From the NCBI RefSeq assembly GCF_000721705.1, contig NZ_JOJL01000007.1:310001-374000 (forward strand): DNA of 64,000 nucleotides. Direction: 5' to 3'. Under the pieces are notes generated by a model. That model was not told where the DNA came from. It saw nothing but the letters and a program-made list of their open reading frames with translations, and searched no databases. The translations under genes were made by a program, and so were the position numbers. The DNA is from Actinoplanes subtropicus. GTDB taxonomy: Bacteria; Actinomycetota; Actinomycetes; Mycobacteriales; Micromonosporaceae. Below are positions 57,362 through 64,000 of the stretch, piece after piece (the first letter of the stretch is position 1; the number at the start of each line of letters is the position of its first letter).

Positions 57362-58657
57362 TCAGACCCCTCCCTCGACGCGCAGCACACTCGCGATGGA
57401 CCGGACGATCTCCAGTTGCGACAACGCGTCGACGGTAGCGGCCAGGTTCGCGTCGGGCGCGACGTGGGTCACGATGACGAGTTTCGCGTCCTCCTCGCGG
57501 CCCGACTGGCGGACGGTCGCGATCGACACCTCGTGCTTCGCGAAGACGCCGGCGACCGCGGCCAGCACGCCCGGCTTGTCGTCCACATCGAGGTTGATGT
57601 GGTATCTCGTGACGGCCGCGCCGATCGGGCGGACCGGCAGGTGGGCGTAATTGCTCTCGCTCGGCGCGCGGGTGCCGGAAAGGCGGTTGCGGGCCGCCGC
57701 CACGACGTCGCCGAGCACCGCGCTCGCGGTCGGCGTGCCGCCCGCGCCTCGGCCGTAGAACATGAGCTGCCCGGCCGCCTCGGCCTCGACGAAGACCGCG
57801 TTGAACGCGTCGCCCACGCTGGCCAGGGGGTGCGTCCGCGGGATCATCGCCGGATGGACCCGCACGCTGACGGAGTCCTCATTTCTTTCCGCGATACAGA
57901 GCAGCTTGATCGTGCAGCCCATCTCGCGGGCGCTGGCCATGTCGCCGGCGGTCACCCCGGTCATGCCCTCGCGGAACACGTCGGCCGCGGTGACCCGGGT
58001 GTGGAACGCCAGCGAGGCGAGGATGGCCGCCTTGGCCGCGGCGTCGAAGCCCTCCACGTCGGCGGTCGGGTCGGCCTCCGCGTACCCCAGCTCGGTGGCC
58101 TCCTCCAACGCCTCGCTGAAGCCGGCCCCGGTGGCGTCCATCGACGAGAGGATGAAGTTGGTGGTGCCGTTCACGATGCCGGTGACCCGGGTGACGTTGT
58201 CGCCGTGCAGCGACTCGCGCAGCGGGCGCAGCAGCGGGATGGCGCCGGCCACCGAGGCCTCGTAGTAGAGGTCGGCGCCGCCCTCGGCGGCCGCGTCGTG
58301 CAGGGTGGCGCCGTCCTCGGCGAGCAGCGCCTTGTTGGCCGTGATCACGCTCTTGCCCCCGCGCAGGGCCTCGACCAGCCAGGTGCGGGCCGGCTCGATG
58401 CCGCCGACCACCTCGACGACCACGTCCACGTCGTCCCGCTTGACCAAGCCGAGCGCGTCGGTGGTGAACAAGCCGTCGTCGACCGGAAGATCGCCACGCT
58501 CGCGGCCGATCCGCCGAACCGCGATGCCGACGATCTCCAGCGGGGCGCCAATCCGGGCGGTCAGGTCGTCGGCCTGGTGATGCAGCAGGCGGACCACTTC
58601 CGAGCCGACGGTGCCGCAGCCAAGGAGGGCCAGGCGGATCGGTTTACTCACGCTCAT
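57362..58657 (-). CDS. hom: Homoserine dehydrogenase
   Basis: The protein has 431 residues: a Rossmann domain with ALLGCGTVGSEVVRLL, a catalytic domain with GIVNGTTNFIL and AEADPTADVEGFDAA, then a C-terminal ACT domain (DDKPGVLAAVAGVFAKHEVS), which normally gives threonine feedback inhibition. ATG 58657 overlaps the lysA stop (ATGA). Confidence 0.96.
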   Translation of the reverse strand: MSVSKPIRLALLGCGTVGSEVVRLLHHQADDLTARIGAPLEIVGIAVRRIGRERGDLPVDDGLFTTDALGLVKRDDVDVVVEVVGGIEPARTWLVEALRGGKSVITANKALLAEDGATLHDAAAEGGADLYYEASVAGAIPLLRPLRESLHGDNVTRVTGIVNGTTNFILSSMDATGAGFSEALEEATELGYAEADPTADVEGFDAAAKAAILASLAFHTRVTAADVFREGMTGVTAGDMASAREMGCTIKLLCIAERNEDSVSVRVHPAMIPRTHPLASVGDAFNAVFVEAEAAGQLMFYGRGAGGTPTASAVLGDVVAAARNRLSGTRAPSESNYAHLPVRPIGAAVTRYHINLDVDDKPGVLAAVAGVFAKHEVSIATVRQSGREEDAKLVIVTHVAPDANLAATVDALSQLEIVRSIASVLRVEGGV

Positions 58658-60039
58658 CCAACATCCAATGCGAGCAGGTCGTCCTCGGTCTCGCGGCGCA
58701 CGATCACGCGCGAGGCGCCGTCGCGCACCGCGACCACCGGCGGCCGAGGTACGTGGTTGTAGTTGCTGGCCATGCTCCGGCAATAGGCGCCGGTGCCCGG
58801 CACGGCGAGAAGATCTCCGGGCTGCACGTCCGCGGGCAGGAATTCATCCTTCACGACGATGTCCCCGCTTTCACAATGCTTTCCCACGACGCGGGCCAGC
58901 ATCGGCTCGGCGGTGCTGGCCCGGCCGGCCACCGTCGCCGAGTAGGAGGCGTCGTAGAGCGCGGTGCGGATGTTGTCGCTCATCCCGCCGTCCACGCTCA
59001 CGTACGTGCGGATGCCGTCGACGTCCTTGACCGTGCCGACCTCGTACAGCGTGAAGACGGCCGGCCCGACGATCGCCCGGCCCGGCTCGACGGAGAGCCG
59101 CGGCTTGCGGAGGTTGGCCAGCTCGCACTCGCCCTCAACGATCTTGTTGATGCGTTTGGCCAGGTCACCCGCGGTGGAGGGATCATCCTGCGTGGTGTAC
59201 GCGATGCCGAAGCCGCCGCCGAGGTCGAGCTCCTCGAGTTCCACGCCGCGGGCGTCGCGGATCTGGGCCTGCAACTCCAGGACGCGGCGGGCGGCCACCT
59301 CGAAGCCGGAGGTGTCGAAGATCTGCGACCCGATGTGGGAGTGGAGCCCGCGCAGGTCGAGGATGCCCTCGTCGAGGATCTTGACGGCCGCCGCGAAGGC
59401 CGCCCCGCCGGCCAGCGAGAAGCCGAACTTCTGATCCTCGTGAGCCGTGGCGATGAACTCGTGGGTGTGAGCCTCGACACCTACCGTGACCCGGAGGAGA
59501 ACGCCGGCCCTCTTGCCCAATTTTTCCGACAAATCCGACAAACGGCTTATTTCGTCGAAGGAGTCGACGATGATGCGGCCGACGCCCGCTTCGAGTGCGC
59601 GGGACAATTCGGACACTGACTTGTTGTTGCCGTGGAAGCCGATCTTTTCGGGCGGGAAGCCGGCTTTCAGCGCCACCGCGAGCTCGCCGCCCGAGCAGAC
59701 GTCGAGGAACAGGCCCTCCTCCTCGATGATCCGCACGACCGCCTTGCACAGGAACGACTTGCCCGCGTAGTAGACGTCGGCGTCGCCGAAGGCCGCGGCG
59801 AACTCCCGGCACCGGGCGCGCAGGTCGGCCTCGTCCAGCAGGTAGGCGGGGGTGCCGTGCTCGGCCGCGAGGTCGGCCACGCTCACACCGCCGACCTGCA
59901 AGGACCCGGCGTCCGTACGGCTCACGGTGCGTGGCCAGAGCTGCGGCACCAGGGCGTTGACGTCCTCGGGCGTACGCAACCAGGCCGGCCCCCGGTAGCC
60001 GAGGTCGCCGTGCAGCGCCCCGGCCTCATGAGCTCGCAT
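58654..60039 (-). CDS. lysA: Diaminopimelate decarboxylase
   Basis: The protein has 461 residues, a PLP enzyme of the alanine-racemase fold. The PLP Lys is in DVYYAGKSFLCKA; the phosphate-binding ELDLGGGFGIAY and C-terminal VDGGMSDNIRTA and GAYCRSMASNYNHVPRP are present. It makes lysine from meso-diaminopimelate. It starts 3 nt after the argS stop. Confidence 0.96.
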   Translation of the reverse strand: MRAHEAGALHGDLGYRGPAWLRTPEDVNALVPQLWPRTVSRTDAGSLQVGGVSVADLAAEHGTPAYLLDEADLRARCREFAAAFGDADVYYAGKSFLCKAVVRIIEEEGLFLDVCSGGELAVALKAGFPPEKIGFHGNNKSVSELSRALEAGVGRIIVDSFDEISRLSDLSEKLGKRAGVLLRVTVGVEAHTHEFIATAHEDQKFGFSLAGGAAFAAAVKILDEGILDLRGLHSHIGSQIFDTSGFEVAARRVLELQAQIRDARGVELEELDLGGGFGIAYTTQDDPSTAGDLAKRINKIVEGECELANLRKPRLSVEPGRAIVGPAVFTLYEVGTVKDVDGIRTYVSVDGGMSDNIRTALYDASYSATVAGRASTAEPMLARVVGKHCESGDIVVKDEFLPADVQPGDLLAVPGTGAYCRSMASNYNHVPRPPVVAVRDGASRVIVRRETEDDLLALDVG

Positions 60040-60042
60040 GCC

Positions 60043-61707
60043 CTACATCCTTTCGGGGGCCGAGACCCCGAGCAGGCCCAACCCGTTAGCGATCACCGTA
60101 CGGGTGGCGTCGTTCAGCCAGAGCCGCGCGCGCTGCAGATCCGTCACCGGCTCGTCGCCCAGCGGCAGCACCCGGCACTTGTCGTAGAACCGGTGGTACG
60201 TGCCGGCGACCTCCTCCAGGTACCGCGCGACGTGGTGCGGCTCGCGCAGCTCGGCCGAGCGGGCCACCACGGCCGGGTACTCCCCCAGGGTCTTGAGCAG
60301 CTCGTTCTCCTTCTCGTGAGTGAGCAGCTCGGGGTGGAACCCGGCGGCGTCGCCCCGGGCCAGGCCGACCTCGGCGGCGTTGCGGGCCACGTTCGCCGTA
60401 CGGGCGGCGACGTACTGCACGTAGTAGACCGGGTTGTCGTTGCTCGCCCGGGTGAGCTCCTCGACGTCCAGGTTGATCGGCGAGTCGGAGGAGAACCGGG
60501 CCAGCTGGTAGCGGGTCGCGTCGACGCCGATCGCGTCCACCACGTCCTCCAGCGTCACCACGGTGCCGGCCCGCTTGCTCATCCGCACCGGCTGGCCGTC
60601 CCGCACCAGGTTCACCAGCTGGCCGATGAGGATCTCGAGGTTCGTTTCCGGGTTGTCGCCGAAGCAGGCCACCATCGCCTTCATCCGGCCGATGTACCCG
60701 TGGTGGTCGGCGCCCAGCATGATCACGATGCGCTCGAAGCCGCGCTTGCGCTTGTCCAGGTAGTAGGCGCAATCGGCGGCGAAATACGTCCAGTCGCCAT
60801 CCGACTTGCGCAGCACCCGGTCCTTGTCGTCACCGAACTCGGTGGTCCGCAGCCAGGTGGCGCCGTCCGCCTCGTAGATGTGCCCCTGGGCGCGCAGCCG
60901 GTCCAGCGCCTCCTGCAGCTCGCCCCGGTCGTGCAGGTCCTTCTCGTTGAAGTAGACGTCGAAGGTGACGCCGAACTGGGTCAGCGACTGGCGGATCTCG
61001 GCGAACATCAGGTCGACCCCGACCCGGCGGAACACCTCGAGCGCCTCGGCCTCGCCCAGCTCCAGCACCGCCGGCGCCTCGGCCCGGACCGCGGTGGCGA
61101 TCTCGGCGATGTAGGCGCCGCCGTAGCCGTCCGCGGGGGCGGCCTCGCCCTTGGCGCTCGCGTACAGGGAACTCGCGAAGCGATCGATCTGCGACCCGGC
61201 GTCGTTGAAGTAGTACTCGGTGCCGACCTGCGCGCCCGCGGCGCGCAGGAGGCGGGAGAGCGCGTCACCCACCGCGGCCCACCGCACCCCACCGATGTGT
61301 ACGGGCCCGGTCGGGTTGGCCGAGACGAACTCCAGGTTGATCCGCTCCCCGGCCAGCGTTTCCGAATGTCCGTAATTCGCACCGGCGAGCACGATGTCGC
61401 GGGCCAGCGTGCCCACCGCGGCGGCGTCCACCCGGATGTTCAGGAAGCCGGGGCCGGCCACGTCGACCGTCTTGATCCCCGGCTGCTGGGTGAGCTCCTC
61501 GGCCAGCGCCGCGGCCAGCTCACGCGGCGCCACCCCGGCCTTCTTGCCCAGCTGCAGGGCGAGCGTGGAGGCGTAGTCGCCGTGCTCAGGATTGCGCGGT
61601 CGCTCCATGGTCGTCGTCTCCGGCAGCGTGGAGACGTCGAGGCCGCGCGTCTCGAACACGGCACGAGCAGCTGAGAGAACGGTGGCAGCAAGGTTGGCGG
61701 GAGTCAC
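60043..61707 (-). CDS. argS: Arginyl-tRNA synthetase
   Basis: The protein has 554 residues. The class I signature HIGH appears as [19 protein letters not shown], the form found in other actinobacteria. The KMSK-like loop is [14 protein letters not shown] and the C-terminal anticodon-binding domain ends in [15 protein letters not shown] 61707 lies 6 nt after a TAGCAT -10 box. A tRNA-Arg(CCG) gene lies 1.6 kb away. Confidence 0.96.
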   Translation of the reverse strand: MTPANLAATVLSAARAVFETRGLDVSTLPETTTMERPRNPEHGDYASTLALQLGKKAGVAPRELAAALAEELTQQPGIKTVDVAGPGFLNIRVDAAAVGTLARDIVLAGANYGHSETLAGERINLEFVSANPTGPVHIGGVRWAAVGDALSRLLRAAGAQVGTEYYFNDAGSQIDRFASSLYASAKGEAAPADGYGGAYIAEIATAVRAEAPAVLELGEAEALEVFRRVGVDLMFAEIRQSLTQFGVTFDVYFNEKDLHDRGELQEALDRLRAQGHIYEADGATWLRTTEFGDDKDRVLRKSDGDWTYFAADCAYYLDKRKRGFERIVIMLGADHHGYIGRMKAMVACFGDNPETNLEILIGQLVNLVRDGQPVRMSKRAGTVVTLEDVVDAIGVDATRYQLARFSSDSPINLDVEELTRASNDNPVYYVQYVAARTANVARNAAEVGLARGDAAGFHPELLTHEKENELLKTLGEYPAVVARSAELREPHHVARYLEEVAGTYHRFYDKCRVLPLGDEPVTDLQRARLWLNDATRTVIANGLGLLGVSAPERM

Positions 61708-61713
61708 CCAACC

Positions 61714-61719
61714 ATGCTA
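61714..61719 (-). promoter_or_regulatory. -10 box TAGCAT, leaderless argS operon
   Basis: TAGCAT on the minus strand, 6 nt, then GTG 61707, giving a leaderless start for the argS-lysA-hom-thrC operon. A divergent TAGACT (61727-61732) may serve the DUF3105 gene. Confidence 0.5.
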
Positions 61720-61792
61720 TCGGGGGTAGACTTTCGCACTCGGCGGCCACCCGAGCCCCGCCCTTCCGCTGACAACGAATCGACGAGGCACG

Positions 61793-62608
61793 ATGAGCAT
61801 GAGTACGCCGGGTCCCGAGCGGGTCCCGTCCTCTGTCAAGGTCGGCAAGACCACCGGTCAGGGCAAGCCGCCCACCGGTGGGGCGAAGAAGACCGTCGCC
61901 GCCGCGAAGAAGGCCGGCCCGCCCGCGAAAAAGGCCGGCGGCGGCAAGGGCAAGAAGCCGGTCGCGCCGGTCAAGGTGAGCGGCGGCCGCAGCATGGGCC
62001 CGATGCTCGTGATCGGCGCCGTCGCGCTGGTCGCCCTGGCCATCATCGGCTTCGGCGTCTACAGCGTCGTCCAGGGCTCCCGCAGCTGGGAGGACAAGGT
62101 CGCCGACATCAAGGGCGTGGTCAACTACCGCGCGCAGAAGAACGCGCAGATCGACGACCGCAGCCACAAGGACGGCACGCTGAGTTACGTGACCAGCCCG
62201 CCGGTCGGCGGCGCGCACAACCCCACACCGCAGAACTGCAACGGCGATGTGTACGACGCGCCGATCGCCAACGAGCACGCCGTGCACAGCCTCGAGCACG
62301 GCGCGGTCTGGGTCACGTACAAGCAGGGCCTGCCCGCCGACCAGGTCGCCGTCCTCGCGAAGAAGGTGCAGGGCAAGGACTACACGCTCATGTCGCCGTA
62401 CGCCGGCCTCGACAAGAACGTCTCGGTCCAGGTCTGGGGCTACCAGCTCAAGGTCGACGACGTGAACGACCCGCGGATCGACCAGTTCATCAAGGACACG
62501 CGGGTCGTCGCGGCCATGGAGCCCGGCGTCTCCTGCTCCGGCGGCAACACCACGACCGGCCCGGTGACCGCCGCTGCCAACGGCACGAGCATGAACAACG
62601 GCAAGTGA
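61793..62608 (+). CDS. DUF3105 membrane-anchored protein
   Basis: The protein has 271 residues: a Lys/Ala/Pro-rich cytoplasmic N-terminus (1-65), one transmembrane helix (about 70-92), then an extracellular DUF3105 domain with TSPPVGGAHNP, ANEHAVHSLEHGAVWVTY and LMSPYAGLD. The His and Cys residues suggest metal binding. The function is unproven. The next gene (DUF305) overlaps its stop, so the pair is co-translated. Confidence 0.88.
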   Translation: MSMSTPGPERVPSSVKVGKTTGQGKPPTGGAKKTVAAAKKAGPPAKKAGGGKGKKPVAPVKVSGGRSMGPMLVIGAVALVALAIIGFGVYSVVQGSRSWEDKVADIKGVVNYRAQKNAQIDDRSHKDGTLSYVTSPPVGGAHNPTPQNCNGDVYDAPIANEHAVHSLEHGAVWVTYKQGLPADQVAVLAKKVQGKDYTLMSPYAGLDKNVSVQVWGYQLKVDDVNDPRIDQFIKDTRVVAAMEPGVSCSGGNTTTGPVTAAANGTSMNNGK

Positions 62609-63279
62609 TGACCACCTCCACCGACGCGGGGACGGCGGCCGAGGCCGCCGACCCCGAGGACGTCCCGGCCCCGGCCCGCGGCCGCCGCAACTGGCTCCTG
62701 GTGATCGCCGCGCTGCTCGTCGGCACCCTGCTCGGCTTCGGCATCGGCTTCGTGGCACCCCGCCTCAGCACGCCCGGCGACAACTCGGTGGAGGCCGGCT
62801 TCCTGCGCGACATGGCGGTCCACCACGCCCAGGCGGTCGAGATGTCGATGATCGTCCACCAGAAGTCCGACGATCCCGAAATCGTCTACCTGGCCTCCGA
62901 CATCGCCCTCACCCAGCACGGCCAGATCGGCTACATGCAGGCCTGGCTGCGCGACTGGCACCTCAGCCTGACCAGCACCCAGCAGCCGATGGCCTGGATG
63001 CCCGACTCGGCCGGCTCGGTCGTCAACGGCCTGATGCCCGGCATGGCGACCCCCGAGCAGCTGGCCGACCTGCGCAACGCCACCGGCAAAGAGCTGAACG
63101 TGGAGTACCTCACGCTGATGCGCCAGCACCACCTGGGCGGCATCCACATGGCCCAGGAAGCCGTGAAGCTCTCCCACAACAGCGACGTGAAGTGGCTGGC
63201 CGGCACGATGGTCACCTCCCAGCAGGGCGAGATCACCGTGATCGACAACCTGCTCAAGAAGATCCAGGGCAAGCAGTAA
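62608..63279 (+). CDS. DUF305 membrane-anchored four-helix protein
   Basis: The protein has 223 residues: one transmembrane helix (about 28-48), then an extracellular helical domain with FLRDMAVHHAQAVEMSMI and LMRQHHLGGIHMAQEA, the paired His motifs of DUF305. This ferritin-like family is often linked to copper handling. ATG 62608 overlaps the DUF3105 stop (TGATG). A joint role at the cell surface in metal homeostasis is an inference. Confidence 0.88.
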   Translation: MTTSTDAGTAAEAADPEDVPAPARGRRNWLLVIAALLVGTLLGFGIGFVAPRLSTPGDNSVEAGFLRDMAVHHAQAVEMSMIVHQKSDDPEIVYLASDIALTQHGQIGYMQAWLRDWHLSLTSTQQPMAWMPDSAGSVVNGLMPGMATPEQLADLRNATGKELNVEYLTLMRQHHLGGIHMAQEAVKLSHNSDVKWLAGTMVTSQQGEITVIDNLLKKIQGKQ

Positions 63280-63328
63280 CCCCGTTGGCGGTGGTTCAGA
63301 GGTCCCTGCTAGGCTTCTGAACCACTGA

Positions 63329-63403
63329 GCCCCCGTAGCTCAGGGGATAGAGCGTCGCCCTCCGGAGGCGAAAGCGCAGGTTCGAATCCTGCCGGGGGCA
63401 CCA
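63329..63403 (+). tRNA. tRNA-Arg (anticodon CCG)
   Basis: The acceptor GCCCCCG pairs with CGGGGGC; the D arm has TAGCTCAGGGGATAGAGC. The anticodon stem TCGCC/GGCGA encloses loop CTCCGGA, anticodon CCG, reading CGG. The T arm is GCAGG TTCGAAT CCTGC. CCA is encoded. Confidence 0.95.
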
Positions 63404-63447
63404 CTCAGGGGGTTTGTGCTCGGCTCGACTTCGTCTCGCCTCGCCTG

Positions 63448-63635
63448 GTCGTGGTGCATGCTGACCTGGGGGCCGAGCCCCCAGACCCCCACGTAAGACC
63501 GCGCGGGGTACCTGTTCGCGGAAAGCTCACGCCGTCGTGGTGCATGCTGACCTGGGGGCCGAGCCCCCAGACCCCCACGTAAGACCGCGCGGGATACCTG
63601 TTCGCGGAAAGCTCACGCCGTCGTGGTGCATGCTG
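63448..63635 (+). repeat. 86-bp tandem repeat with hairpin
   Basis: Copies at 63448-63533 and 63534-63619 differ at one base; a 16-bp third start follows (63620-63635). Each full copy contains an 8-bp stem with loop CGA (63466-63484 and 63552-63570), a likely terminator for the tRNA transcript. Confidence 0.9.
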
Positions 63636-63790
63636 GCGCCCAGGTATGACCGGGTGGCGGCTCCGGTGGGTGCGCGAGGCTCAATGGATGTTGCCGGGCC
63701 TGGCTGGATGGGGGTCGGTGCGTCGTCAGCGCTGGTCTTGTGGCGGTCAGGCGTTGCGACTTAATGGTCACGATGCTGGTCTTTAAGTTG

Positions 63791-63812
63791 TATAGTGGTT
63801 AGTATCCTGACC
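63791..63812 (+). promoter_or_regulatory. Promoter and palindrome of the HipB-like gene
   Basis: The -10 box TATAGT is at 63791-63796, with a weak -35 match 18 nt upstream. Just after it, GGTTAGTATCCTGACC (63797-63812) is a palindrome with arms matching at 5 of 6 positions, a fitting site for self-repression. Confidence 0.5.
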
Positions 63813-63832
63813 GTAACTTAGAGGAGGCGGTC

Positions 63833-64000
63833 ATGCCTCGGCCCTCTGCTCGGGTGAGCGGAGCTGCCCGGAGTATCGGGGAGCAGTTCGTGGCTTGGCG
63901 GAAGCTGCAGGGGCTCACCGCTGAACAGGTGTCTGAGCGGGCCGGGATATCGCGGACCACGCTGCGGCGGATCGAAACCGGAGATACCGGTGTCGGCTTG
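63833..64000 (+). CDS. XRE/HipB-like transcriptional regulator, partial
   Basis: 56 residues are visible before the window ends. The helix-turn-helix reads KLQGLTAEQVSERAGISRTT, followed by LRRIETGDTGVGL, close to HipB-type antitoxins that precede hipA in actinomycetes (from memory). GAGGAGG lies 5 nt before ATG 63833. A toxin gene may follow outside the window. Confidence 0.75.
   Translation, partial: MPRPSARVSGAARSIGEQFVAWRKLQGLTAEQVSERAGISRTTLRRIETGDTGVGL

Larger units (their letters stand above)
63404..63832. other. Non-coding tRNA-flank region with repeats
   Basis: The 429 bp hold an 86-bp tandem duplication (next entry), then GT-rich DNA, then a locally AT-rich promoter block before the HipB-like gene. 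A 75-residue frame at 63537 is built mostly from the repeat and is not considered a gene. Confidence 0.6.

Noticed and set aside
60043..61707. Defective HIGH motif in argS
   Set aside because: HIGG is the form I recall in other actinobacterial ArgRS, so it is not a sign of damage.

Overview
The window is very GC-rich, gene-dense DNA from a filamentous actinomycete, probably Micromonosporaceae (Actinoplanes-like). This is inferred from two DivIVA/FilP-like coiled-coil proteins, NucS, a C-to-D variant of MurA, the actinobacterial order of housekeeping genes, and many start codons placed 6-7 nt after a TANNNT -10 box (leaderless transcription).

Layout. 0.1-4.3 kb: two polar-growth coiled-coil proteins and an AI-2E family permease. 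4.2-9.2 kb: an alpha/beta hydrolase, a small zinc-ribbon-like protein, an aldehyde dehydrogenase and an ABC exporter. 9.3-15.3 kb: nucS, a DUF4126 protein, a nine-helix membrane protein, and an FtsK/SpoIIIE-like ATPase coupled to a coiled-coil membrane partner. 15.3-16.1 kb: non-coding DNA with two oppositely oriented 24-bp minisatellites. 16.1-22.5 kb: a second ABC exporter, 3-hydroxyacyl-CoA dehydrogenase, murA, cobalamin adenosyltransferase and a PhzF protein. 22.6-32.3 kb (minus strand): the F-type ATP synthase operon, with an LCP ligase gene and a strong hairpin between atpD and a short atpC. 32.4-38.5 kb: glyA, an SDR protein, two TsaC/Sua5 paralogues flanking a low-molecular-weight phosphatase, and prmC. 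38.5-42.6 kb (plus): a GGDEF protein and two PQQ-propeller proteins. 42.6-50.7 kb: prfA, rpmE, an RNA kinase-phosphatase plus RNA ligase pair, a VOC protein, bacterial nitric oxide synthase, rho and thrB. 50.8-55.9 kb: MFS and RND transporters with a divergent MarR regulator. 55.9-61.7 kb: argS-lysA-hom-VOC-thrC operon. 61.8-64 kb: DUF3105 and DUF305 proteins, tRNA-Arg(CCG), an 86-bp tandem repeat and a HipB-like regulator cut by the window edge.

From memory of Streptomyces and Mycobacterium gene order, the backbone argS-lysA-hom-thrC-thrB-rho-rpmE-prfA-prmC-sua5-ptp-glyA-atp-DUF2550-cobO-murA is conserved here. It is interrupted at thrC|thrB (efflux), rho|rpmE (NOS, RNA repair), prfA|prmC (GGDEF/PQQ), ptp|glyA (second Sua5, SDR), atpD|atpC (LCP) and DUF2550|cobO (PhzF and repeats). 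A roughly 150-bp dispersed element occupies all three convergent gene junctions in the window that have more than 100 bp of space.
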